A stretch of 6,994 nt of DNA from JAOUEE01 sp051011595 (GTDB taxonomy: Bacteria; Actinomycetota; Acidimicrobiia; Acidimicrobiales; SHLQ01), in the NCBI GenBank assembly GCA_051011595.1, contig JBPCTQ010000115.1, positions 1-6,994 on the forward strand, given 5' to 3'. This document shows, piece after piece, positions 1-5,530 of this stretch. The notes beneath the pieces were generated by a model. The model searched no databases. It was not told where the DNA came from and saw only the letters and a list, made by a program, of their open reading frames with translations. The translations under genes and the position numbers were made by a program. The first letter of the stretch is position 1. Each line of letters begins with the position of its first letter.

Positions 1-4
1 CCCG

Positions 5-442
5 ATGAGAAACACCGTCTTGATCCTGTCCGGTCCCAACCTCAACCTGTTGGGCGAACGCGAGCCCGACATCTACGGCTCCGCTTCCCTCGACGATCAC
101 ATCGCCGCCGCCGCCACCCGAGCCGGCCGGCACCAGTTGATCGTCGATCATCTCCAGTCCAACGGTGAAGCCGACTTGGTCGACGCGGTGCACGCGGCGC
201 GCGGCCGGGTGGCGGCGATCATCATCAACCCAGGGGCCCTCACCCACTTCTCGTGGAGCCTGCACGACGCGCTGGCCGCCTTCGACGGTCCGGTCATCGA
301 GGTACACCTCTCGAATCCGTCGGCGCGCGAGGCGTGGCGTCGTGTCTCGGTGGTGGCCCCGGTGGCAACGGGCACCATCGCCGGCCTCGGCGGCCACGGG
401 TACGTGCTGGCCGTCGACGCGGTGAGCGAGCTGCTGGCGTGA
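5..442 (+). CDS. aroQ: Type II 3-dehydroquinate dehydratase
   Basis: This gene encodes a cytosolic dodecamer-type enzyme that removes water from 3-dehydroquinate to give 3-dehydroshikimate, step three of the shikimate pathway. The 145-aa length is normal for the type II family. The N-terminal signature LNLLGEREPDIYG carries Arg19 and the catalytic Tyr24. The IINPGA segment gives Asn75, His81 follows, and IEVHLSN gives the catalytic His101. The GLGGHGY motif closes the fold near residues 127-133. The start is taken at ATG 5 because the family begins with this short strand leading into GPNLNLLG. The window opens only 4 nt upstream, so the ribosome site is not visible. The ATGA at 5-8 would allow a 4-nt overlap with an upstream gene ending TGA at 6-8 (aroB would be typical), but that is inference. 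The stop overlaps pepQ by GTGA. Identification is secure. Confidence 0.96.
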   Translation: MRNTVLILSGPNLNLLGEREPDIYGSASLDDHIAAAATRAGRHQLIVDHLQSNGEADLVDAVHAARGRVAAIIINPGALTHFSWSLHDALAAFDGPVIEVHLSNPSAREAWRRVSVVAPVATGTIAGLGGHGYVLAVDAVSELLA

Positions 443-1539
443 CGGTCGAACTCCCGCCGGTCGACGTGCATCGTCGTTGGGCCGGCTTGCGATCGGCGAT
501 GGACGACCAGGATGTCGGGGCCATCCTCATCCACAACCCCACCAACATCCGGTACCTCACCGGGTTCACGGGCTCGGCCGGCGACCTGGCCGTCACTGCC
601 GACGACGCGGTGTTGCTCACCGACAGCCGCTACGCCATCCAGGCGCCCCAACAGCTCGAAGGGGTGGCGGCGCCGTGTCGGGTCGACGCCGACGCACCGG
701 GCCGGGCCGAAGCGGTCGAGTCGCTGTTCGCCGACCTCGACCGCATCGCGCTCGAGGCCGACACCGCCACCTGGGCGCAGTATCGGTCCCTGGGCGACCA
801 GCTCGGCGCCGATCGACTGGTGGCCACCGGTTCTGTGGTCGAGAACCTCCGGGCCATCAAGGACCCCGCCGAGGTGGCTCGCATGACTCGAGCCGCGGAG
901 ATCGCAACCGAGGCCCTGGCCGCCGTGGTGACCCAGGGATTCGCCGGCCGCACCGAGCGGGAGGTGGGGATGGCCCTCGACGACTTCATCCGGCGGGCCG
1001 GTGCATCGGGGCCGGCCTACGAGACGATCGTGGCGGCCGGGCCCAACGCCGCCTTGCCCCACGCTCGGCCATCGGCCCGCACCATCGAGCAGGGTGATCT
1101 GGTCATCATCGACGTGGGCGCGGTGGTCGATGGATACCGATCCGACATGACCCGGTCCTTCAGCATCGGCCGGCCCGAGGGTGACGCGGCCCGGATGCTG
1201 GAGGTCGTCACCGAGGCGCAGGCGGCCGCAACGGCCATGGTCGCCGCCGGTGCGGAGATCGCCGACGTCGATCGCACGGCCCGTGCCGTCATCGACGAGG
1301 CGGGCTGGGCCGAGCTGTTCGCTCACGGCACCGGGCACGGTGTGGGTCTCGACATCCACGAGGCGCCGTCGGTGAGCGGACGGGCCACTGATACGCTCCA
1401 GCCCGGCCATTGCATCACGGTCGAACCCGGCGTGTACCGAGCCGGTTTTGGCGGGGTCCGCGTCGAAGACCTCCTCGTGGTCACCGAAACCGGCGCCACC
1501 CCGCTCACCACCGCCCCCAAAGAACCTGTCGTCGCCTGA
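439..1539 (+). CDS. pepQ: M24B metallopeptidase (Xaa-Pro dipeptidase/aminopeptidase)
   Basis: This 366-aa cytosolic metallopeptidase should cleave the bond before proline in dipeptides or short peptides, using two metal ions. An N-terminal creatinase-like domain (about residues 1-130, with NPTNIRYLTGFTGS) precedes the pita-bread catalytic domain. All five metal ligands are visible: Asp225 (VIIDVGA), Asp236 (SDMTR), His300 (GTGHGVG), Glu329 (TVEPG) and Glu343 (RVEDL). The proton-shuttle His208 lies in ALPHARPS. I chose GTG 439 as the start because it gives a 4-nt GTGA overlap with aroQ and the family's usual N-terminus; the open frame reaches upstream to ATG 253, but that part is an out-of-frame read of aroQ. 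Dipeptidase (PepQ) and aminopeptidase (PepP) cannot be told apart confidently here. The symbol follows the usual naming of the gene beside aroQ and efp in actinobacteria. Confidence 0.92.
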   Translation: MTVELPPVDVHRRWAGLRSAMDDQDVGAILIHNPTNIRYLTGFTGSAGDLAVTADDAVLLTDSRYAIQAPQQLEGVAAPCRVDADAPGRAEAVESLFADLDRIALEADTATWAQYRSLGDQLGADRLVATGSVVENLRAIKDPAEVARMTRAAEIATEALAAVVTQGFAGRTEREVGMALDDFIRRAGASGPAYETIVAAGPNAALPHARPSARTIEQGDLVIIDVGAVVDGYRSDMTRSFSIGRPEGDAARMLEVVTEAQAAATAMVAAGAEIADVDRTARAVIDEAGWAELFAHGTGHGVGLDIHEAPSVSGRATDTLQPGHCITVEPGVYRAGFGGVRVEDLLVVTETGATPLTTAPKEPVVA

Positions 1540-1552
1540 GAACGAGCTCACC

Positions 1553-2116
1553 ATGCCCACCATCACCACCAACGACCTCAAGAACGGCATGTCGCTCGAC
1601 ATCGACAACACGCTGATGCAGGTGGTCGAGTTCCAACACGTGAAGCCGGGCAAAGGGCACGCCTTCGTGCGCACGACGCTGCGCAACATGCGCACCGGCG
1701 CCGTGGTCGATCGCACGTTCCGTGCCGGCGAGAAGGTCGAACGCGCCATCATCGACAAACGCGACATGCAGTTCCTGTACCGGGACGGCACCGACTACGT
1801 GTTCATGGACAACAGCACGTACGACCAGCTCCCGGTGGCTCCCGACACACTGGGCGACGCGGCCGACTTCCTGAAGGAATCCGACAATGCCGTACTGATG
1901 ATGTACGGCACCGAGGTGGTCGGTGTCGATCTGCCGGCGGCGGTGGTGCTCGCCATCAGCGAGACCGAACCCGGCGTGCAGGGCGACCGGGTTTCGGGGG
2001 CCACCAAACCCGCCACCCTCGAGACGGGACGAGTGGTGCAGGTCCCCCTGTTCGTCAATCCGGGTGAGTCGGTCAAGGTCGACACCCGCACGGGCGACTA
2101 CATCAGCCGGGCCTGA
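1553..2116 (+). CDS. efp: Translation elongation factor P
   Basis: EF-P binds between the ribosomal P and E sites and rescues ribosomes stalled on polyproline. The protein is 187 aa, the family length, with three beta-barrel domains: KOW-like N-terminal (about 1-63), central OB (about 66-127) and C-terminal OB (about 130-187). The C-terminal domain carries the signature running from VSGATKPATLETG to VKVDTRTGDYISRA. The loop that reaches the tRNA CCA end is VKPGKGHAF with Lys34 at its tip. Actinobacterial EF-Ps I recall usually have Pro after the second glycine (PGKGP), whereas this one has His36. No lysine-modification gene (epmA, epmB) is visible nearby. ATG 1553 gives the standard N-terminus; its ribosome site is weak (ACGAG, 1542-1546). 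The gene lies 13 nt after pepQ and 24 nt before nusB, so it is probably in the same transcript. Confidence 0.96.
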   Translation: MPTITTNDLKNGMSLDIDNTLMQVVEFQHVKPGKGHAFVRTTLRNMRTGAVVDRTFRAGEKVERAIIDKRDMQFLYRDGTDYVFMDNSTYDQLPVAPDTLGDAADFLKESDNAVLMMYGTEVVGVDLPAAVVLAISETEPGVQGDRVSGATKPATLETGRVVQVPLFVNPGESVKVDTRTGDYISRA

Positions 2117-2140
2117 GATGCCTCGAACCCAAGGGTCGCA

Positions 2141-2557
2141 GTGAGCGACGACACGGTTGGTATCGGCTCTCGCCGCGAAGGACGAGAGACGGTGCTGGGC
2201 CTGCTGTACGAGGCCGAGCTCACCGACGTGTCACCCGCCGCCGTTCTCGATGACCAGATGGTGCCCGTCGACGGATTCGTGGCCACGATGGTGCAGGCGG
2301 TCAGCGACCACCAGGGCGAGCTCGACGACCTGCTCGACCGCTACTCCAAGGGTTGGTCGGTCGACCGCATGCCGGTGATCGATCGTCTGGTGCTGCGTAT
2401 GGGTGTGTACGAGCTGGTGCACACTCCCGACGTGCCCACCGCGGTGGCCCTCAGTGAGGCCGTCGATCTGGTGGGTCAGTACTCCACGGAGAAGTCGTCG
2501 GCCTTCGTCAACGGCCTTCTGGCCCGAATCGCCGATGAGGTGCGAACCGACGGCTGA
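2141..2557 (+). CDS. nusB: Transcription antitermination factor NusB
   Basis: NusB is a small all-helical RNA-binding protein that pairs with NusE (ribosomal protein S10) on boxA RNA, promoting antitermination of rRNA transcription. The protein is 138 aa, typical for the family. The first helix starts SRREGRETVLGLLYEAEL with the basic boxA-contacting residues. The second half has the usual W-S-V-D-R-M-P-V-I-D-R-L-V-L-R-M helix, the YELVHTPDVP turn, SEAVDLVGQYS and the closing SSAFVNGLLARIADEV. The start is GTG 2141, preceded by AAGGG at 2131-2135 with a 5-nt spacer; no in-frame alternative gives a better N-terminus. It follows efp in the common efp-nusB arrangement. The stop codon sits in the loop of a small inverted repeat (2549-2565), and the pyrimidine control region begins downstream. 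Confidence 0.95.
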   Translation: MSDDTVGIGSRREGRETVLGLLYEAELTDVSPAAVLDDQMVPVDGFVATMVQAVSDHQGELDDLLDRYSKGWSVDRMPVIDRLVLRMGVYELVHTPDVPTAVALSEAVDLVGQYSTEKSSAFVNGLLARIADEVRTDG

Positions 2558-2565
2558 ACGCCGTC
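2549..2565 (+). other. Inverted repeat straddling the nusB stop codon
   Basis: GACGGC (2549-2554) and GCCGTC (2560-2565) form a perfect 6-bp stem with a 5-nt loop, TGAAC, that contains the nusB stop. A second, mutually exclusive stem pairs CGCCG (2559-2563) with CGGCG (2571-2575). Neither is followed by a T-run, so a Rho-independent terminator is not supported. It could be a weak pause or 3'-end-protecting hairpin, or simply chance in GC-rich DNA. Confidence 0.3.
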
Positions 2566-2580
2566 TTCAGCGGCGGTGGA

Positions 2581-2670
2581 ACCGGCGAAGTCGAGCGATC
2601 GATCGGTCGCCGTGATCGACGACACACACAATTCCTGACGAACCACGCGCAAAGTCACGCACCGGCGAAG
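2581..2670 (+). repeat. 10-bp direct repeat ACCGGCGAAG in the nusB-pyrR gap
   Basis: ACCGGCGAAG occurs at 2581-2590 and again exactly at 2661-2670, start to start 80 bp. GAGCG follows both copies (directly in the second, after TC in the first). The second copy lies between the possible -35 region and the proposed -10 box at 2680-2685, where an operator would act. No known regulator site is recognised, and chance similarity remains possible. Confidence 0.3.
2595..2610 (+). other. Small inverted repeat in the nusB-pyrR gap
   Basis: GCGATCGATCGGTCGC folds as a 6-bp stem (one G-U pair) with a GATC tetraloop. No T-run follows, so it is not a standard terminator. It might be a dyad operator or a weak hairpin at the 3' end of the nusB transcript. 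The spacer around it (2558-2679) otherwise holds no convincing gene. Confidence 0.25.
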
Positions 2671-2679
2671 GAGCGCGGC

Positions 2680-2685
2680 TACGGT
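2680..2685 (+). promoter_or_regulatory. Possible -10 box of the pyr operon promoter
   Basis: TACGGT fits the actinobacterial -10 pattern TAnnnT. A start of transcription 6-7 nt downstream would fall at about 2691-2692, exactly the 5' foot of the PyrR-binding hairpin, giving a transcript with almost no extra leader. No good -35 hexamer is seen 16-19 nt upstream. The operon could also be fed by read-through from nusB. Confidence 0.35.
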
Positions 2686-2691
2686 GCGTTC

Positions 2692-2730
2692 TCGACCGTG
2701 AATCGGGTCCAGAGAGGCTCGAACGGACGA
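2692..2730 (+). promoter_or_regulatory. PyrR-binding RNA hairpin (uridine-nucleotide-responsive)
   Basis: The RNA contains TCCAGAGAGGCT (2708-2719), the conserved core of PyrR-binding loops known from Bacillus pyr leaders. It folds as in the family. The apical hexaloop C-A-G-A-G-A (2710-2715, matching CNGNGA) is closed by GGGTC (2705-2709) pairing with GGCTC (2716-2720). An asymmetric internal bulge follows (GAATC 2700-2704 against GA 2721-2722). The lower stem pairs CCGT (2696-2699) with ACGG (2723-2726), has an A-A mismatch, then pairs TCG (2692-2694) with CGA (2728-2730). PyrR with bound UMP should stabilise this hairpin when pyrimidines are plentiful. It ends directly beside the pyrR Shine-Dalgarno, so bound PyrR could block the ribosome, and it also frees the downstream terminator arm. 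Confidence 0.9.
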
Positions 2731-2779
2731 AAGAGGTGGCCGATGGCCGAGCGCGAACGACGGATGACGCCCCCTTTCG
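2728..2779 (+). promoter_or_regulatory. Candidate antiterminator pairing
   Basis: CGAAAGAGG (2728-2736) can pair with CCCCTTTCG (2771-2779): eight Watson-Crick pairs and one A-C mismatch. The upstream strand includes the 3' foot of the PyrR hairpin (2728-2730) and the pyrR Shine-Dalgarno. The downstream strand is the terminator's 5' arm plus its loop. The pairing therefore excludes both the PyrR hairpin foot and the terminator, the standard three-state attenuator logic. It is weaker than the terminator stem, so it would have to win kinetically. It would also hide the ribosome site of ATG 2743. Confidence 0.45.
2733..2738 (+). promoter_or_regulatory. Ribosome binding site deciding the pyrR start
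   Basis: GAGGTG is a six-base match to the 16S rRNA anti-Shine-Dalgarno, 4 nt before ATG 2743 and 2 nt after the PyrR-binding hairpin. It favours ATG 2743 over GTG 2806 or ATG 2764, which lack comparable sites. GGCC (2738-2741) and GGCC (2745-2748) can also fold around the start codon, which may weaken initiation. Confidence 0.6.
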
Positions 2780-3309
2780 GGGGCGTTTTTCAGGCCCGCA
2801 CCGAGGTGTTGAGTGCCGATGATCTCGATCGGGCGCTCAAACGAATCAGCCACGAGGTGCTCGAACGCAACCAGGGTCTCGACGACGTGGTCCTCATCGG
2901 CCTCCAGACCGGTGGTGTCTGGTTGGCCCAACGCCTGGCCGAACTGATGGCCACCATCGACGGGTCGTCACCTCCCACCGGCATGCTCGATGTGGCGCTG
3001 TATCGCGACGACATCGGGCTGCGACCGGTGCTGCCCGAGGCGGCTACCGAGATCCCCGTCGACCTCGACGGTCGCATCGTGGTGCTCGTCGACGACGTGT
3101 TGTTCACCGGGCGCACCATTCGAGCCGCCCTCGACGCCATCACCGACTTCGGCCGACCGCGAGCGGTGCAGCTCGCCGTCGTCGTCGATCGCGGCCACCG
3201 GGAACTGCCCATCCGACCCGACTACGTGGGCAAGAATCTGCCCACCCGCCGCGACGAGGCGGTCGACGTGCACGAGAACGGCGTCGACCTCGGCGAGATC
3301 ATCAAATGA
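2743..3309 (+). CDS. pyrR: Pyrimidine operon RNA-binding regulator / uracil phosphoribosyltransferase PyrR
   Basis: PyrR senses UMP/UTP against PRPP and binds the leader RNA of pyrimidine operons; many members also make UMP from uracil and PRPP. From ATG 2743 the protein is 188 aa (B. subtilis PyrR is about 181). The PRPP-binding motif VVLVDDVLFTGRT spans about residues 113-125 with Asp117-Asp118. LYRDD and DRGHRELPIRPDYVGKNLPT are also present. RNA-contacting positions are mostly kept: Arg34, His37, Arg153, Arg158, Lys164. Lys33 replaces the Thr18 of Bacillus PyrR, and the usual TRG of the pyrophosphate loop is TGG (56-58). I chose ATG 2743 for its GAGGTG site and because PyrR-like sequence (ARTEVLSADDL) begins before the next downstream start, GTG 2806. 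With this start, a Rho-independent terminator lies inside codons 9-16. GTG 2806 would give 167 aa and is the main alternative. The stop overlaps pyrB by ATGA. Confidence 0.93.
   Translation: MAERERRMTPPFGGVFQARTEVLSADDLDRALKRISHEVLERNQGLDDVVLIGLQTGGVWLAQRLAELMATIDGSSPPTGMLDVALYRDDIGLRPVLPEAATEIPVDLDGRIVVLVDDVLFTGRTIRAALDAITDFGRPRAVQLAVVVDRGHRELPIRPDYVGKNLPTRRDEAVDVHENGVDLGEIIK
2767..2790 (+). terminator. Rho-independent terminator, attenuator of the pyr operon, inside pyrR codons 9-16
   Basis: ACGCCCCC (2767-2774) and GGGGGCGT (2779-2786) form a perfect 8-bp stem, mostly G-C, around a TTTC tetraloop. T2786-T2790 gives the U-run. It lies 36 nt after the PyrR-binding hairpin, the distance expected of a pyr attenuator. 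When PyrR-UMP holds the upstream hairpin, this stem should form and stop transcription of the whole operon. Its position within the likely pyrR reading frame, rather than before it, is unusual. Confidence 0.85.
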
Positions 3310-4238
3310 AGCACCTGCTCTCGATCGACGACCTCGGCGCCGACGGCGTGAACGAGCTGCTCGAGCTGTCCGACACCTTCGTCGAGGTCAGCGGGCGCAG
3401 CATCCCCAAGGTGCCGGCCCTGCGGGGCAAGACGCTGGCGTGGTTGTTCTACGAGGACTCCACCCGAACCCGCCTTTCATTCGAGACCGCGGCCAAACGG
3501 CTGTCGGCCGACACCATGAACTTCGGGGTGTCGTCGTCGTCGGTCAACAAGGGCGAGTCGCTGCGCGACACGGTCGAGACCATCACCGCCATGGGCGTCG
3601 ACGGGATCGTGGTGCGTCACCGCTCGGCCGGGGTGCCCCGCCAACTCACTCGATGGACCGACGCCTCCATCATCAACGCCGGAGACGGCTGGCACCAGCA
3701 TCCGACCCAGGCGCTGCTCGACTGCTACACGCTGCGCCAACACTTCGAGAGCCTGGAAGGGCGGCACATAGCCATCGTCGGCGACATCAAGCACTCCCGC
3801 GTGGCCCGCAGCAACATCGCGGCGTTCACCATGCTCGGCGCCGAGGTCACCCTCGTGGCGCCCCACACCCTGTTGCCGCCATCACTCGAGGGGTGGCCGG
3901 TGAAGACGAGCCACGATCTCGACGCCGTCCTGCCCAGTGTCGATGCGGTCTACCTGCTGCGGATGCAGCGCGAACGAATGCACGAAGCGCTGGTGCCGTC
4001 GCTGCGTGAGTACACCGCCGGCTACGGGCTCACCGAGACACGATGCCGGCAACTGGCCGACCATGCCCTGATCATGCATCCCGGGCCCATGAACCGAGGG
4101 GTCGAGATCGCCCCCGAGGTGGCCGACCTCGACCGATCAGTGGTGATCGAACAGGTGGCCAACGGGGTGGCGGTGCGCATGGCCGTGCTCTACCTGTTGC
4201 TCGGATCCGGTGTTGACCTCACAGAAGGAGGACGATGA
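3306..4238 (+). CDS. pyrB: Aspartate carbamoyltransferase catalytic subunit
   Basis: PyrB joins carbamoyl phosphate and L-aspartate to give N-carbamoyl-L-aspartate, the committed step of pyrimidine synthesis; the catalytic chain is a trimer. The 310-aa length is typical. The carbamoyl-phosphate site is YEDSTRTRLSFE with Ser52-Thr53-Arg54-Thr55-Arg56. The 80s loop from the neighbouring subunit is SSSVNKGES with Lys82. HPTQALLD places His132 and Gln135. The aspartate side shows Arg165 (KHSRVARSN), Arg219 and Gln221 (LLRMQRER), and HPGPMNRG (258-265). No pyrI-type regulatory subunit gene is present, consistent with control through the PyrR leader. ATG 3306 overlaps the pyrR stop by ATGA; the ribosome site is weak (GGCGAG, 3292-3297), so translation is probably coupled to pyrR. 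The C-terminal codons double as the strong pyrC ribosome site. Confidence 0.97.
   Translation: MKHLLSIDDLGADGVNELLELSDTFVEVSGRSIPKVPALRGKTLAWLFYEDSTRTRLSFETAAKRLSADTMNFGVSSSSVNKGESLRDTVETITAMGVDGIVVRHRSAGVPRQLTRWTDASIINAGDGWHQHPTQALLDCYTLRQHFESLEGRHIAIVGDIKHSRVARSNIAAFTMLGAEVTLVAPHTLLPPSLEGWPVKTSHDLDAVLPSVDAVYLLRMQRERMHEALVPSLREYTAGYGLTETRCRQLADHALIMHPGPMNRGVEIAPEVADLDRSVVIEQVANGVAVRMAVLYLLLGSGVDLTEGGR
4223..4231 (+). promoter_or_regulatory. Strong ribosome binding site for pyrC
   Basis: AGAAGGAGG, inside the last codons of pyrB, is nearly the full complement of the 16S rRNA 3' end. It lies only 3 nt from ATG 4235, a shorter spacer than usual. It suggests pyrC can recruit ribosomes itself as well as by coupling to pyrB. 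Confidence 0.75.
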
Positions 4239-5530
4239 ATCTCGTCATACGAGGGGCCACGATCGTCGATGCCAACGGGTCGCGGCCCGGCGACGTCGGC
4301 ATCGACGGCGGCACCATTGCCGAAGTCGGCGACGACGTGTCCTCTGCTGATCGCGAGATCGATGCCGGTGGATGTGTCGTGTCGCCCGGTTTCGTCGACC
4401 TCCACGCCCACCTACGCCAGCCCGGGCGCGAAGAAGCCGAGACCATCGAGACGGGTGGACGGGGCGCGGCCCTTGGTGGGTTCACGGCGGTGGTGGCCAT
4501 GCCCAACACCGATCCATGTATGGATTCGGCGGCAGTTGTGCGCGAAGTCCAGGAGTGGGCTCGTGCGGCACCGTGTGACGTGTTTCCGAGCGCCGCCATC
4601 ACCGTCGGCCGGAAGGGAGAGGCCCTCAGCCCGATGGCCGAACTGGTGCAGCTGGGTGTCCGTGTCTTCACCGACGACGGCGACGGTGTGCAGGACGACC
4701 GGCTGATGAAACGAGCACTCGAATATTCGGTGGGTCTCACGGCATTCACCGGAGGACAATCGGTGGCCCTCGCCGAGCACTGCGAGGTGTCGGCGCTCTC
4801 GGAGGGTACGTACATGCACGAGGGCGAGTGGTCGAGTCGGCTCGGTCTCCCCGGTCAACCGGCCGAGGCCGAGGAGCTGATGGTCATGCGCGACATCGCC
4901 TTGGCTCGCACCACCGGCGCCCGGGTGCATCTGCAACACCTCTCCACCGCCGGGTCGGTCGAGCTGGTGCGTCGGGCCAAGGCCGCCGGACACTCGGTCA
5001 CCGCCGAGGCCACCACCCACCACTTCACCCTCACCGACGCCGCCTGCGCCGAGTACGACCCGGTCTTCAAGGTGCATCCGCCCTTGCGGACCGATGCCGA
5101 TGTCGATGCCATCAAGGCGGGTTTGGCCGACGGCACCATCGATGCCATCGCCACCGACCATGCCCCCCACACCCGCGACAGCAAGGAGCTGCCGTTCGAC
5201 CAGGCTCCGCCCGGCATGTTGGGACTCGAAACGGCCTTGGCCCTCGCCCTGAGCGAGCTCGACGTCCCGATCGAGACGCTGATCGGGCTGCTCACCTGGA
5301 AACCGGCTCGTATTGCCGGCATCGGCGATCAACACGGCGGGCCGATCGAGCCGGGCCGACCGGCCAACCTCTGTGTCTTCGACCCCGACGCCGAATGGAC
5401 GGTCGCCAGCGCGGCCATGGCGTCGCGCAGCGAGAACAGCCCCTATGAGGGGCGAACGGTCAAGGGACGCGTGCGTCACACCCTGTTGCACGGAGAACTG
5501 GTGGTTCACGATGGAGAGGCCCAACGATGA
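4235..5530 (+). CDS. pyrC: Dihydroorotase, class I (amidohydrolase family)
   Basis: PyrC reversibly cyclises N-carbamoyl-L-aspartate to dihydroorotate. At 431 aa it is a class I enzyme (class II is near 345 aa). Expected metal ligands are present: His57 and His59 (DLHAHLRQPG), Asp148 (FTDDGD), His182 (EHCE), His235 (LQHLSTAGS) and catalytic Asp308 (IATDHAPHT). Asn91 (MPNTDP) and the substrate-binding Arg after HLRQPG's first motif are also kept. Several normally conserved positions differ: KVHPPLR has His281 where the family has substrate-binding Asn, HCEV replaces HCED, TTHHF replaces TPHHL, and P326-G327 replaces Phe-Gly. About 7 extra residues (near 169-175) precede the EHCE strand. No frameshift is seen and the frame is intact. 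The C-terminal SPYEGRTVKGRV segment is standard. The gene overlaps pyrB and carA by ATGA. Role is secure from context; the active-site changes are noted separately. Confidence 0.94.
   Translation: MNLVIRGATIVDANGSRPGDVGIDGGTIAEVGDDVSSADREIDAGGCVVSPGFVDLHAHLRQPGREEAETIETGGRGAALGGFTAVVAMPNTDPCMDSAAVVREVQEWARAAPCDVFPSAAITVGRKGEALSPMAELVQLGVRVFTDDGDGVQDDRLMKRALEYSVGLTAFTGGQSVALAEHCEVSALSEGTYMHEGEWSSRLGLPGQPAEAEELMVMRDIALARTTGARVHLQHLSTAGSVELVRRAKAAGHSVTAEATTHHFTLTDAACAEYDPVFKVHPPLRTDADVDAIKAGLADGTIDAIATDHAPHTRDSKELPFDQAPPGMLGLETALALALSELDVPIETLIGLLTWKPARIAGIGDQHGGPIEPGRPANLCVFDPDAEWTVASAAMASRSENSPYEGRTVKGRVRHTLLHGELVVHDGEAQR

Noticed and set aside
253..438. Upstream in-frame extension of pepQ to ATG 253
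   Set aside because: The added residues are an out-of-frame read of aroQ, Arg/Gly-rich and unlike any M24B N-terminus; GTG 439 gives the expected start and overlap.
148..1791. Long minus-strand open frame (547 codons) opposite aroQ, pepQ and efp
   Set aside because: It mirrors three well-supported plus-strand genes in GC-rich DNA, has no recognisable domain, and its translation is low-complexity Gly/Arg/Asp-rich as expected of a shadow frame.
2118..2144. Eight-codon frame between efp and nusB ending in a GTGA overlap with nusB
   Set aside because: Too short to support as a gene, has no ribosome site of its own, and the AAGGG within it is better read as the nusB ribosome site.
2549..2575. 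Rho-independent terminator after nusB
   Set aside because: Two short stems exist but neither is followed by a T-run.
2698..2742. pyrR starting at GTG 2698
   Set aside because: That codon lies in the lower stem of the PyrR-binding hairpin, has no ribosome site, and adds residues without PyrR similarity.
2806..2808. GTG 2806 as pyrR start, placing the terminator wholly in the leader
   Set aside because: Not excluded, but less favoured: no good Shine-Dalgarno, and it would cut off residues just upstream that look like PyrR (ARTE before VLSADDL). It remains the key alternative.
4412..5524. Minus-strand open frame of 370 codons opposite pyrC
   Set aside because: It is fully antisense to an intact dihydroorotase; the composition is shadow-like and no family motif is present.
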